A stretch of DNA of 64,000 nt from Cardiocondyla obscurior (lineage: Eukaryota > Arthropoda > Insecta > Hymenoptera > Formicidae): NCBI RefSeq assembly GCF_019399895.1, contig NC_091885.1, positions 966,501-1,030,500 of the forward strand, in the 5' to 3' direction. Of this stretch, positions 1-12,464 are shown in pieces (position 1 is the stretch's first letter; each line of letters opens with the position of its first letter). The position numbers were made by a program, and so were the translations under genes. Below the pieces are notes generated by a model. It did not search any database, was not told the DNA's origin, and saw only the letters and a list, made by a program, of their open reading frames with translations.

Positions 1-230
1 AGATGCGACGCGGGCGGAGTTCGGCAACGATGATGCCATGGGATGATGAAATCCTGTAACAAACAAGTAAAAACTACAATGAAAAATTTGCATTGAATAA
101 TAATTATTAATAAAACAAATATTTTTTTAATTTGTTATTTTAATATAATTAAAAAAAAGATATTTACCAAAACGTTGCTCCGCCGATACCCGATGTCCAT
201 CCGGGACCTGCTCCTCCTCTCAGAACTCAT
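1..230 (-). other. Exon-bearing repeat family, copy A (runs off left edge)
   Basis: On the minus strand an ATG at 230-228 opens a 63-nt block (230-168) reading MSSERRSRSRMDIGYRRSNVL. It is followed by a donor (gtaaat, GT at 167-166), a 114-bp AT-rich intron (167-54), the acceptor tgttacag, and a second block from 53 downward that stays open in phase 0 (begins DFIIPWHHRC) to the window edge. The arrangement matches copies B, E, F, H and I in this window. The splice signals and open frame are seen; transcription and translation are inference. I do not recognise the protein. Confidence 0.45.
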
Positions 231-358
231 TGTCAGATCTATGGGTCACTCGCGACACTCGCGGATACGCGCGCGAAATGTTATAATAATCGCGCGACCC
301 TGGCGGCACTCCCGTTTAAAAAGCTTAAATAATTTTCGGACGCCCGATTACTTTTGCG

Positions 359-609
359 TTATTCGCGACGAACCCTGACCGTGGTTCGTTTATTCGATCG
401 GCGACGATGCCATGAGATGATGAAATCCTGTAACAAACAAGTAAAAACTACAATGAAAAATTTGCATTGAATAATAATTATTAATAGAAGAAATTTTTTT
501 TTTTTTTTATTTATTATTTTAATATAATTAAAAGAAAGATATTTACCGAAACGTCGCTCCGGCGATGCCCGATGTCCATCCGGGACCTGCTCCTCCTCTC
601 AGAACTCAT
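359..609 (-). CDS. Exon-bearing repeat family, copy B: possible spliced 43-aa Arg-rich ORF
   Basis: The exon at 609-547 starts with ATG and encodes 21 residues (MSSERRSRSRMDIGHRRSDV then S). The intron is 546-428 (119 bp), with GT at the donor and tgttacag at the acceptor. The exon at 427-359 adds 22 residues beginning DFIISWHRRR and ends in TAA. The join is phase 0, so this is the only copy that reads as a complete small protein. It is strongly basic, with Ser-Arg and Arg-Arg runs and no membrane segment or signal peptide. The start ATG has A at -3 (acaATGA). The second exon lies in the tail shared with the neighbouring units, so part of this frame may be accidental. Function is unknown. It could equally be a spliced non-coding RNA or a decaying duplicate. 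Confidence 0.3.
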
Positions 610-1170
610 TGTCAGATCTTTGGGTCACTCGCGACACTCGCGGATACGCGCGCGAAATGTTAGCTAAAATTATTCGCGTAAAAGTAGTGGGACTTGTAGT
701 TATAAAATATTAATAATAAATTTCGGCGCTCGATTACTTGGACGTTTTCGCGACGAACCCCGACCGTGGTTCGTTTATTCGATCGGCGACGATATTTTAA
801 ATGTTACAAGTTACACCCTGAAAAGCAGATATAACATTTAATGCGACGACGGGCGGCGGCGGCGGCGGCTAGCGTACGTGACCTTGTCGCGGTATACGTC
901 GAATCTCACACGAAGCACGTGCGTAGATGTAGCGTGGATCATCAACCGTCGAGGAATTACTTGAACGATTTCGCGACGAACCTCGACCGTGGTTCGTTTA
1001 TTCGATCGGCGACGATATTTTAAATGTTACAAGTTACACCCTGAAAAGCAGATATAACATTTAATGCGACGACGGCGGCTAGCGTACGTGACCTTGTCGT
1101 GGTATACGTAGAGTCTCACACGAAGCACGTGCGTAGATGTAGCGTGGATCATCAGCCGTCGAGGAATGAG

Positions 1171-3273
1171 GTACGGATCGCGCCCCTCTCCTTCTACCTC
1201 AGTCCACGGCGCTCGAGGGAGGGGATCGAGCGGGGGGAAGTCATGTATGCTAGCTATTGTCGTCGCAACGAGAACCTATAATTTAAATGCGATATCCGCT
1301 ATTAGCGTACATATTTAAGTAACGTGCAATTAATTAATATAAAAACACTGCAACTCTATTACTGTTATTACCTACTAGGATACAAGTGCTACTATAATAT
1401 AATTTTTTTTCACGCTGTAATCTCTAGTCGATCAAAAATAAGATAATATTCTTATCTAGATTTTTATATTGAGACCACGATTAAACTAATACAAACTAAT
1501 ATAACGAAGGAGAGATACAAAAATTTAAGAATTTACATTTGAAAGAATTTAATTTTTAGTTGCTCAATATTTTTACTCTTACGTGGATTCTTTTAAATTA
1601 CTGTTTTATCGCCCGTTTTGAAACATATGTGTATAATTATAATTTATATACGATTATACAAATATAATTATACTTACCTATTTTTTTTTAATTTCAATTT
1701 CGGAAAAGGCAAATAATTCGAACCGTAGGAAAATAAAATATTTGATCGAAATTTTTCACAGTTTGATGTTAATTGGAAAAAAAATCATCAACTACGTACG
1801 AGATCTCATTAACGGTTTTCAGGGTGTAATTATATTGTTTAAGAACAAAGGCTCAAAGTAGTTTCGTGCTTCGCCTCTCTATTCTGAAGAAAGTTTTAAG
1901 TGTTCTCGAAACTCGCGAAATAATTACACCGCCTCTCGTGAGATTCACCTTTACATCAGTTATTCGCGTGCGCATTGAATAAAGAAAAAAGTGGAAATTC
2001 TGCATTCGCGTGCTCTTACCTCCTCGACATCAAGGTCGAGCTGGTTAGGATTTCTACATAATTAAAGTTGACTAATGACCTTGTTAATGGCGCGCATGCT
2101 TATGCTTATCGACATAGATGCAAATATCGAATGACACGACGTTATGCTCGAAAAATCGCTTCGGTTATTAATAATTTTCATGATTTAGAAAACGGTACAT
2201 CCGCCGATCTTTTTGTTGATTAATTACGACGACTACGAGGTGCTGAAAAAAATTATTATATAATAATCGCGTCTGTTACATTGCATATCTATTTGCTTCG
2301 ATAGGGGAGGAAAGGAGAGACAGGGTAGTTCGTTGCTTTCAGCTGGCCCGGGTATCCAGGGTTCGTCGCCATAGCGACACCCGAGCCATGGCTAGCCACC
2401 CCGTTCTACAGTACAGTACAGCCACATGTAGACCGCGTAGGTTGAAAAATCCGAACGACACGCCCTAATTAATCCGCTGATGCACAATTCAATTTGTACT
2501 CTCGCTAAAAGTTACACAAGACGTAATCTAGATAACAGTTTTATACGTATAGGCAAGGTAAATGATTGCTTTCGACGTCAAGCTTTAACGACAAAATCAC
2601 GGTTCGACAAAAATTCTGGTAAACAAATTTATATAGTACATATGAGGATTGAAATTTGCTCGATATAAATCTGACAAATAATACTTATATAACATAAATT
2701 AATATCAAATAAAAATCTAACTGGTTGCATTAGTAAACTATTTCAACTTAGGAATAAATAAAATATACACTACTTTAAATAAGTTTATATACATAAAAAA
2801 AAACGTGAAAAAGTTGTAACACTTATTATATCAGATTTATATAATTTTTAGATTTATTTCGATATATACAAAAACATTGCTTCGTATTAGTAGAGGCAAC
2901 ACGCGCTAGTTTCCTTGTGAAAAGTTCTTCACTCGCTTATCTTATCGCTCAGTTAATTCGGACGATACAGAATACTATACTGAATACTATACCGAGATAA
3001 CGATTGTCCGAATATTGTCCAGTGGCAACGTCATAATGTTTGCGCGTATATATTTTCACATTCAACGTACAAATATGTAGAAACACGCATTCGCATGAAT
3101 TCTGATCGTTAACACATTCTTTACGTCGACTATTACAAAATGTACAATTTATTCGGATAACGATCCACCTGTGGGATCCTAGGGAGCGAGTCTCACACAT
3201 TGCGATTTATTTACCGATAATTTTATATCTTTGGGAAAGTTACGTGCGTCGGAATAGGATAAAAATAAACCGA

Positions 3274-3304
<31 letters not shown>

Positions 3305-4604
3305 GTCCAATGCATTAAGAGCTTTTTTAGTTCAGTCTTATAATTTTGCGTTCGCGCAATTCAGATATTCGTAGAATGCAAATCAGTCGGTTCACCGTCA
3401 CGATCACGCGTAAAAAATGAAACGAGATAGAGCATTGGAGGGAACAAATTATAATTGGAGTTATTACGTCTCTGATTGTAACACGAATTAAATCGTGCAA
3501 GGTAAGATAGTCAATTGCAATAAGTGGCGAATTTGGCAACCGATTCATTGCGAAACAACCCGTTTTGCGTGTCCGTTTATTCCCCGGGCGTTTTAATGCA
3601 GGATCGTTAGCAAAAGACTATTACAACTGTTTGGAATCGCAACGTGCATGCAATATTACGCTATACCTATATCACCGTTACGAAATAGCGTAACTAATTT
3701 TACAAACGGAACTTCTATGCGCTACACCATAAACTCCTACAAGAATATATGTATACTATATTTTCTTACATATATGTATACGTACACACGTATATATATA
3801 CATATCTAGCACGAATGCGAATGTATATCTGTTCATATAATAAATGTAGATATTTACATTTGTGTAATTTACATTTTTTTTTCTGGTAGCATTAATCTTT
3901 TTTCCAGTATTCCGATAATCGTCCATTTCGCGTTATGATCCCTATTTTTATTTTTCGGCCGTGCCAAAACCTTAAACGTTTTTGGCAATTTTTTTCTTTT
4001 TTTTTTTTTTTTACGTAAATTATATATTTATTAAACTTGTGTGTTTAAAAAATTTAAAAGATAAAACGCCTCATACCTTTTTTTTTTTTTTTTTTCTCTT
4101 TTGTTTGTTGGGTTACGTAGCAATTAAAATTTGATTGCCTTTATTTGCTGATTGTTGTGGAATAAGAATGAATTGTTTTCGAAAATGTTTTTACATTCTA
4201 TGCTAGGTTTGGAGTCGCGCTCTTTGGTCTGGGAATCCCTGGATTGTACACAGTCTTCTTGCTTCTTTATCTCTTGCTTAAACGATCGATATTACATGGC
4301 TAAAAAATATAAACCGAAACGAATTTAAAAATTAAATGTAATACAAAACATTTTAAAATGATTGTTCAACCTTACACCTAATCGTGTAATCGTGTAAGGC
4401 ATCACTAAGTAAGACCATGAGTTTACTAGAAAGATTAATTAACGCAAAAATTATATGCACCGGTATTATTGTCTCTAATTAGTACATCAAGCTAATTGTC
4501 AGCTTATCACCATTTATTCACAACTGTCTCTTTCTCTCTCTTTTTCTTTCTAATTAGATATTTGTATATCACATTACACTTAATTTCTAGAGCATCTTAC
4601 GATC

Positions 4605-4655
<51 letters not shown>

Positions 4656-4840
4656 TTTTTAATTTTTAAAGTAACATAAAAGTTTAAGCGTGAAGAAAAC
4701 GTTTGAGAGACTGAAATGTATTTTAATTACTCGCGACACTTCCTTTCCAAATTAAATATATTTCGGAAATATTAATTTTGTTAGTTATCGTTTTCGACAT
4801 CGATCGGCCGATATAAATATCATTGTCTCTCAAATTTTTC
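1171..4840. other. Non-coding stretch downstream of the kinase gene
   Basis: I see no convincing gene. Landmarks are a poly-T run of 27 at 3278-3304, further T-runs near 3990-4012 and 4079-4095, and a (TA)n microsatellite at 4608-4647 merging into poly-T. A GC-richer patch at 2310-2450 has no readable exon. Short open frames here are AT-biased and resemble no family I know. Confidence 0.6.
4608..4660. repeat. (TA)n microsatellite followed by poly-T
   Basis: About 20 uninterrupted TA dinucleotides are followed by 14 T. The tract lies roughly 290 bp beyond the nearest candidate polyadenylation signal of the kinase gene on the minus strand. It is probably polymorphic in length. Confidence 0.95.
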
Positions 4841-4944
4841 TACCTTTATTCTCATTAATTAAGGAAGTTGATCGATAATTGGTCCGCCTGTGAATTAGAT
4901 TTCGACACTCTGAAAATGTCGGTGGAACAGAATCGCGTTCTACT

Positions 4945-4950
4945 TTTATT
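4945..4950 (-). terminator. Candidate polyadenylation signal of the SBK-like kinase
   Basis: AATAAA on the minus strand lies about 180 bp downstream of the kinase stop codon at 5133-5131. A second AATAAA lies near 4846-4851. Either would give an ordinary insect 3' UTR. Cleavage sites cannot be read from the sequence. Confidence 0.4.
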
Positions 4951-5130
4951 TTTCGCGAAACACTTTTTCAAGTTTTCTGGAAAATGTCCCTCGGTGAAGT
5001 ATTTGGTGGCTCCGGTGGATTATTTGGCACATCTGTACGAGGTCGGCATGTAGAAGCTGCCCATTCGGAACTTACTCCGTTCTTCCTGGGTGACCCGAAG
5101 GCACGGCTCGCTGCATGTTCTCACTATCTC

Positions 5131-6297
5131 TCACATGTCCTCTGTGCTGAAGCTGCTGATGAGACCCGACTCTGCGTCCATATTAGAATCGCACTGCATT
5201 ACCCATTCCCATATCCTCTTGGTAACAACTTTCTGGTCCACCGTAGTTTCCAGTCCATAACTGTTGAGCAACTTCCTCAGCTTGTTCTTGTTCTCATCTA
5301 CGTTGTTTCGGTCGTCCAAAATGGTATCGAGATAGAGGAGACTGTCGCCTCGCCTGACGAGACTCTCGCTGACGTCGACCGACGTCGACGTCGCACTGTG
5401 GCTGATTTTACTAATGCACCATGAATCCTTTAGGTACTTGTTGATTTCGGTCACGTGCGGCCTTTTCTCTGGCTTGTGCTCGAACGCTCGCCTGAAGTAT
5501 CGGAGTAGCCTAGGAGTGAAGCGACGGAAAGTCGGTGGGATTTTCGTGGTACGTCGCTTCAGCCATCGTTGAAAGGCCGAGTAATCTGGGTCTTGGATCG
5601 GGTCGGCGCTCTGCCACGGCGGATTGCCGGTTAGGCAAACGAAAAGGACGATTCCAAACTGCCAGCAGTCCGAGGTTCTCTTGCAAGTGTACCTTTCGTT
5701 CTTGATAATCTCGTGAATCTCGGGCGGTTGGAACGGCACCCAGGTGCAACGGATTTTGTTTACGAGAGTTCCCTCGCGCTTCGTGCACCCGAAATCGCAG
5801 AGTTTTATTTTGCTCATATCCTGCGCGAACACAAGCACGTTCTCTAATTTAATGTCGCGATGAGCCAGTTGTTTCGAGTGGATAAAATCGAGAGCCGACG
5901 CGAGCTGGCCGGCTATTCTTTTACACGCGTCTTCGCTTAGTCCGCCGGCTTTTACGTTCCCGGCGAGATCGCCGTACGGCGCATATTCTTGCGCGAAAAC
6001 GAAGCATTTCTCCGCTTTAAACGCGACGGCGTACGAGCAGAGTATATTAGGGTGCGGGCTTAGGTGATACGAGTAATGAAACTCTCGAAAGAAATCCTTC
6101 TCCGACGTAAGCTCTTGATGAACCGCTTTCAGAACCACCCTTGTCTGAGTGGCTCTGTGCGTTGCCAACAGAACTTTTGCGAAACTACCCTCGCCTAAAG
6201 TCTTCTCTACATTATATTCCTTTGCTAAGTCCAATTCTTCAAGAGGCACTTCTTGCACTCTGTGGATGCCTGATTCTTTCTTCTCGTGAAGCTTCAT
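5131..6297 (-). CDS. SBK-like serine/threonine protein kinase, 3' coding exon
   Basis: This exon encodes 388 residues and an almost complete protein kinase domain at about 28-292. The Gly-loop GEGSFAKV is at 35-42, the catalytic Lys at 57 (VVLK), the likely alpha-C Glu at 72, the catalytic loop HRDIKLEN at 146-153 and DFG at 168-170. A PPE motif at 191-193 stands where APE is usual; SDCWQFG is at 209-215 and the subdomain XI Arg in KRP at 279. The segment LTGNPPW, then F..W, then P..FRRFTP..LRYFRR, is typical of the SH3-domain-binding kinase (SBK) family. These are cytosolic Ser/Thr kinases whose substrates are poorly known. All catalytic residues are present, so the kinase should be active. 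The Ser/Thr-rich and charged tail at about 296-388 has no domain I recognise. The open frame extends 21 codons further upstream, but those codons are intron: a T-rich tract ending in ttccag abuts the ATG at 6297-6295. The start is therefore this ATG or an upstream exon. Family call is firm; the exact 5' end is not. Confidence 0.93.
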   Translation of the reverse strand: MKLHEKKESGIHRVQEVPLEELDLAKEYNVEKTLGEGSFAKVLLATHRATQTRVVLKAVHQELTSEKDFFREFHYSYHLSPHPNILCSYAVAFKAEKCFVFAQEYAPYGDLAGNVKAGGLSEDACKRIAGQLASALDFIHSKQLAHRDIKLENVLVFAQDMSKIKLCDFGCTKREGTLVNKIRCTWVPFQPPEIHEIIKNERYTCKRTSDCWQFGIVLFVCLTGNPPWQSADPIQDPDYSAFQRWLKRRTTKIPPTFRRFTPRLLRYFRRAFEHKPEKRPHVTEINKYLKDSWCISKISHSATSTSVDVSESLVRRGDSLLYLDTILDDRNNVDENKNKLRKLLNSYGLETTVDQKVVTKRIWEWVMQCDSNMDAESGLISSFSTEDM

Positions 6298-6330
6298 CTG
6301 GAACAAAAATAAACGTAAAACGTATTTTAA
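6298..6330 (-). promoter_or_regulatory. Splice acceptor directly at the kinase start codon
   Basis: On the minus strand the sequence tttatttttgttccag immediately precedes ATGAAG. The AG is at 6299-6298, so the coding exon begins exactly at its first Met. This is common where a non-coding 5' exon is spliced onto the first coding exon. It argues against the apparent open frame continuing to 6360 being translated. Confidence 0.7.
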
Positions 6331-8850
6331 ACTAATTAATTTTTCGATTTTAAATAGCACGATTGAGCAATTATATCGAGCTTTATGAAAAAAAAAAAAA
6401 AAAAAAAAAATGTTACAACGAAACGACTCGATAATTTAAAGAATTCTATTTTTTTTTTTTAATTTAAATTAATTAATTTTATTTTTGTGTATTTTTGTCG
6501 CGTTATTATTTTACTTTATTACGATCTATTTTTCGTCGTCGTTAAAATAAAGATCTTTGTTTTTTTTTTTTTCGTTTTTGTTACTTTTATTTTATGCAGA
6601 CTTAATTAAGTCTGGAATATTTGTCCTTGCCATTTTCGTTTTGTATAAACCGCCTCGTTGTCGAGACCGGAAATTAGAATTTCATCTGTCTACGCTGAGG
6701 GACGTCAACATTGATTTTATACTTGGATAATTCTCTGTCAAAGGAATACTATCTTCGTTCCGCAGGAACAATGTGTCTCAGAAATATTCTACGCCTACAA
6801 TTGTCAACGCGACAAACATAGGACCATATTCAGGATCGTTCCCACGCTTCCTTCCGCAAAAAGATAATATTCACACTTCTCCGATCGTGCAATATACGTT
6901 CTCGTTCATAAATAGCCGCGCGTAGATCAATCGCGGTTCTAGAATATGATATATCGCGAACACGTGTACGATATTGTGGGTCGCGCGAAATAGAAGCCGC
7001 CCGAAGAAAGATTGTACGATTGACGTAACTGTTTTTTTTTTTTTTTTTAATGGAACTCTGAATCTTTTCTTGAAAGTTATTTTTTTTAAAAAGAAAAATT
7101 TACAAGTCGTCACAAACCAAAGAGTATTTTCTGATTACATTTTGATTGCGAAGGAAAATAACGTAATAAGAATCTTATTTACTTTTAAATTAAAATTAAA
7201 ATTTACTTTATATGGATATATTTCAAGTTGAGAGATAATAACCTGGAGTCTGATACAATTTTGTTTAATCATCAAAATTTACGAGGAAAGCTAACGTGCG
7301 ATTTAAACTTTACCGTGGAAAATTGATTCAAAGAATCTACTGTGAGATAAAAGCGAATACTGGGAACCTAGCTGGGAACTTTATATAGCATGTGTACAAC
7401 AGAAGTCGCGTATATTCCTCGATAAAGTATGCTACTAGAACTGCCGGAATTCATCTGCTTTTGTTACATAACGCCGACTTTAAACAGGCATTGATCTATC
7501 TTGCTACATTACTCGCGGTTTTAGGCGCCGTTTCTCTTTGAGCAGCGTCCGCCGCGTGATCCCGCACGTGCGTCATCAAACGCTGCGCTGCATTAGCTCT
7601 CTCGCGTAAATGGAATCGCGTGTTATGTTCCTGCACGATTTTACGATCCCCGCATCTTGAGAATCGACAGTTTGCTCGGTAGAAAGCGCAGGGGGAAGAG
7701 TTTTTGGAACGCCGCCATTTAAGACAACCATTTAAATTTTATCTTCTTCACGCGCGTTATTATGGTGCTTTTTTTCCCTTCGTCGCTTTTAGGCGAAGGG
7801 AGCTGCCTGCGCTCTCGCGGTGCAGCGGAAAGCCTCAGAGTCAAGCCGGAGGGTGGCCGGGTGAACCCAGGACATTTAGACCCTCGCTAGATCAATATTA
7901 GCGAGCGAGGACCGTTTACGCTTTGGTCGACGATGCGTGAGTCTGGCCGGCGCCGGATCCCAAAATTTTCCGCCGAGCTCGCCCTAGGATTCTGTTTTCG
8001 CAACGTAGCGCACTAATCGATTTATCGCAATTAAAGCGAAAAATAGGGCAGAATTAAATGCGAGATTAAGCACGAATGATAAAGGGTGAGATTGTTAGTT
8101 TCGTATTTTTGGGCAAATAATTGTTAATAGTTGGTGAAATATTACGTTTAATTTACATTAATGTACAATTCAGACGCGCCGAACAATTAAACGGAATAAA
8201 GGATCAATAGCCACATTCTTAATTAAAAAAGATTGTTTCGGAGATCTTTTCAAATAGATCATTTATTATCGAGCTGTAACACACAGGTCATTAAAAGATC
8301 TCTGCTACATAAAAACAAACATTGTTCGTTTAACGATCAACATTTATCTACTTCGAATCGGTCCATAAATTTCTGAGGATCCGGGACATAACATAAATGT
8401 CATCATGTGACGAAACGAATACAAAATGACGTGATAAACTCGGTGGGTGGCGTGGTCATGTATTTTTAATAATTCTCATTATATCGGATACGGGGCGAAG
8501 CTTTATATCGAGAACTTTCTCATTTTAATTATTAACGTGACATGCGAATTACGTATTCCTCCTGCCTGTAGAATATACATACATATATTTGCATTGTAAA
8601 AACTATAGTACCCTTTCATTGACATCGCACTTTGTACGCCGAAATAATTCTAGTTTTTTTTTTGCAAATCGCAGATACTTTTCGCTTTTCCAATTTTCTC
8701 TTCATTGTTTTAAGTCACGGTTATTTTTTCGCATTACAACCAGTTTGGACCGGTTAATCTCGACAAGCCTCAGAAGCGCAGATATATTTAGCATTTATGT
8801 TTACTGGGCACTCTATTTTAATACACGCGAGTTAGCGACGTTATATTTTG

Positions 8851-8853
8851 GTG

Positions 8854-8900
<47 letters not shown>
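8851..8900. repeat. (GTGC)n microsatellite
   Basis: About twelve uninterrupted copies of the tetranucleotide GTGC. On the plus strand it gives an open frame of Val-Arg-Ala-Cys repeats, which is an artefact of the repeat and not a gene. Confidence 0.97.
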
Positions 8901-11900
8901 ATACTGTGCATTTAACGAGGCAATTTAGTCGACATGTATAGAATCGACAACTCATACGTGCTACAAGTGTCACGGAAATCATCTCTGTTAAGTATTCAAC
9001 AATTCAAACACTTTGACAAGTAAAATATTGCCGACGAATTATTATCATAGATTTATGCACTTGTTGTTATTATTATTATTATTATTTTTTTTTTTTAATA
9101 CAATACATTTGCAATTTTTCTAAAGCATTTTTCTAAAAGACAAATTTAAATCTGATGACTTTTACAAATTTAATTACAAAAAATTTCATTATAAAGTTAA
9201 GTTTACAATAATTTCGGATAATGGAGATATCAGTGCTAAAAGAATTCGTGCATCGTCACAAGTTAGAATTACGTACTAGCTACAATGATAGCGAAGGGAT
9301 AACACGTCACAAGATACCTACCACGCAAATTTTTTGTGAAAAATTGATAGAAACGTCACTTCACTCCTGGTACACTATGTTTAATGTATATTGTATATGT
9401 TAACAAATTCGTGTATAAACCACTCTTAATTAAACTTTAATTAGTATGTCCGTCGTCATCTTTGTATCGCGACGAGTTCTAATCTCGCGCGCGTTTGTCA
9501 GCCGCTCGCGAGTATCACAAACGCCGACTCGAGTCAGCGCGGGTTATAGAAATTATGTCAGCTGTGTCCTCTGACTAGTTTGCTTTCGGAGCAGGTGTCA
9601 CTTGAGTGAGAAAACGGGCACAGAAATAGAGACCCCGAGGTATCGGCGCGGCGACGGTCGGTTACATTTTCCGTGGTACGCGTATCTCAAACGTCTGGAG
9701 CGTCGTGACGCTCCGCGTCGCTTTTATAGACCACCCGGTCGGTGGACGCGCAGACGTGGATTGCAAAAGGGTGCGGGAGCACACGACGACGTCGGTTAGT
9801 TGTAGGGCAAACGTAACACCATGTCGCACGGCGGCTTTTTTTAACGCGCGCGTATTATGCGAATCGACGAGTCGCGTTATTACGGTAAGACGAACACTTG
9901 GATAAATAGAGGAAGTTACTTGAGACGGGACTGCAGATTACTTCCACGTGCCGGCCATTGATCGATTATGCGCTATCCTTGGTCACAAATTACCATATTC
10001 ACATTTAGGTGGTACACAAAATTCTATCTCGCCTAGCAAACGCCAATTGAAAAGATATAATTATAAAAATTTATAATCCTTGACACGAATTTTTATTTTT
10101 ATTTCTTTTTTATTTTTATTTTTATTTTTATTTGGGTTAAACGCTCGTTAATTTTCCTAATATACATCATGTTGGTTATACATGTTCGATAATATGGTGT
10201 TCTTAAGATTTATGAATGAGGGTTCAATAATAATTATTAAGATATAATAAGAATTCCTACGAGCGAAAACGATGCACAATGTGATGAGTAGAGTCGAATA
10301 TAAATCGGGATAGATCTATAACATTTTTTTTTTGTTACTGATTTGGGAGGATGAGATTATCCATCTTTTATTCTTTTACGTCACTCTTTATTGTCTGCTG
10401 GCTGTGAATTTTGCAAGCGTAAAATCATTTTGGTATCAGTCGAATCCGCAAGGTATATTTTCGTACTTACGCGAATGGATTATTGACATGATTCGACTTA
10501 AAAGTAAATTTATTGACTTTCCGCCGTCAGTTTAATATTTCAGCCTCCATGAATATAAAGTGAAATGAGAAAGGAAACATGACGCGATTGTGAAAAAGAG
10601 TTTGCGTATATCATTTGTCGCATTTTCTTGCGTGCATTTATTGTTTCGCGATAATAGGAAGTTGTAAATTATTGCCATCAATGATCGGGAACGATTAAAA
10701 TATAAAAGATGAAAGTCTCTCGATTATAAACCGCGAATTTCGTACGTGCCTCTCGCGGAATATACGTTTCGCCGAAGCTTAATTTTTGTAAATTTACCAC
10801 CGACGTTGTTAAATAATGCGGATTACGCGTTCGTCGTGAATCCGAATTTACACCTGAATGTATTTTTAAAATGTATGTCAAGTATACGGAGAGTCCATAG
10901 AGATGTTCGGCTGTGTACAGCCGGATATTAAAGATATAAATAGGAAAAACGGTTGTACGGTGGTGGAAGTAAAGTGCAAGTGCGAGTCATTGTGTAATCG
11001 TGGAGAGAGTCGCCGACTCGTATTTCCCTAATTCGCAATTTACGCGAAAGTCTTTGACGTCGGCCAATTTCGGGAAACTGAAGGAATCTAGGTTGCACGG
11101 AAATAAGCTGGCGTCATCGAACTTTTACGCCTATAGGTACTGTAAATCTGAGAAAGAGTCCCATGGAATAATCAAGAAGAACGGTGGTTAATTTATGAAC
11201 GTTAAAGTTCCGAGACATCTTATATATCGACTGTATTAGCGATAAATGAGCACTTGAATAAGTGATGAAATTTAATAGTAAATCTTGTTTCGCGGTAACA
11301 TCTGTCTTCGACTATAATTAGATTTTCGCGGATGTGTCTATTGTTTATTTCAAAGTAACTGAGTAATAGCGCGACATTAATCTCGCGCGTTTGCCAAGCA
11401 GCCAGTGAACTTGGAGAACATTTATCATTTTCGGAGGACTTTTTCGACGATCGCTCTTTCACGAGCGTGAAAAGTTTGTCATCTTGGAGGTTCGTAGGGA
11501 AAAAATATATCGAAATAATTCACACGCGAGTATATATGTCACAGTAAATACAATTTGAGCTGTTTCTCGTAAATGTGTTTCATATCGTTGTTGTGAGTAG
11601 TGAGCAGAAGTAGGTATACAAGACCCCGCTGCTATTTAGGTAGTTGTATCACGAAGAGTTACGTGAATAAAATACATGCAGAGTATCGATTGAAAAGAGA
11701 ATTAAGACGGAGGACGAAAGGGGATTTGAAAAAATTAAGCCAAAGAGAAAAAAAGACAGAAAAAGGTAAAGAGAGAGAGAGAGAGAGAGAGAGATGGATA
11801 CTAGATGTCGAACGGGATTTACTCTTAACGTGCGTATGTGAACATTGTCCACCTACGCGACGGCAAACTCAGATACACATATCGATCTCGCCCACGTGCG

Positions 11901-12370
11901 AATTCGCGAGATGAGAGCGATTCAATCGCGCGCACATACAATAATGATGTAATTTATAGGTAAGTGAAAAAGAAACGAGCGCGGAGAAGAATAAGTGAGC
12001 GAGAGCTCTCACGGAGCTAGTTGGTACCCGGGACCGAATTCAGAGTAGATGTACCTACGATATAATTATCAATTGGATGGTTTCGTGGAACGCGGCCGAC
12101 GAAAATATCTACCTATATCGGAAAACCGCGAGGGTCTCTATCACAAATTCGCACAACTCCTGAATTCGTCTTTGTTTCTCATTATTTTACGGAGCGCCTC
12201 TTTCTGTTCCGTGCGGTGGTTCGGATAAACTCTCTCGTACAAAGCTATACGTATATGTACGTTCCCTTAATTGCGCAGTAGTTGTCTCGCACTCGCAAGA
12301 ACGACAAACGTATTGGCGCCAGATTATCCAAGGGAAAGAAGCAAACATACGGTTCATGTTGCTTACTTAC

Positions 12371-12464
12371 CTTAACATCGGCAACGTGCGTCAAACTGCC
12401 TATTTTTAGTCTTCTCTGTTTTCAGTTAGACCGTTAAAAAAGAAAGAAGAGAAAAAAATATATA
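12371..12464 (-). promoter_or_regulatory. Candidate TATA promoter and non-coding first exon
   Basis: On the minus strand a TATA-like motif (cgtatatattttt, core 12464-12458) is followed about 30 bp later by a possible start region near 12425-12432. After it comes an exon-sized stretch ending in gatgttaag|gtaagtaagc (donor GT at 12370-12369), which fits the MAG|GTRAGT consensus well. It has the right orientation to be the 5' exon of the kinase at 5131-6297, with an intron of about 6 kb. That link is inference. Other plausible minus-strand donors exist in between, for example near 10468. Confidence 0.25.

Larger units (their letters stand above)
1..1167. repeat. Complex tandem array of four related units
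   Basis: Four direct-repeat units follow each other: unit A about 29-402 (374 bp), B 403-787 (385 bp), C 788-1010 (223 bp) and D 1011 to about 1167, where similarity stops. A, B and C end in the same tail of about 45 bp, which reads gaccgtggttcgtttattcg and then atcggc; the next unit begins with gacgat or gatgat. A and B are near-identical over the intron and exon-like block. C and D share a different body that contains gcggcggcgg and tagcgtacgtgaccttgtcg. The array is cut by the left window edge, so more units may lie outside. The AT-rich parts of A and B are introns of the exon-bearing family described separately, and C and D lack those parts. Confidence 0.85.

Noticed and set aside
6298..6360. 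Upstream extension of the kinase frame by 21 codons
   Set aside because: The extension begins without ATG and is a T-rich intron end with a clear acceptor (ttccag) directly before the true Met.
8853..8915. Cys-Val-Arg-Ala repeat peptide
   Set aside because: Pure translation of the GTGC microsatellite.
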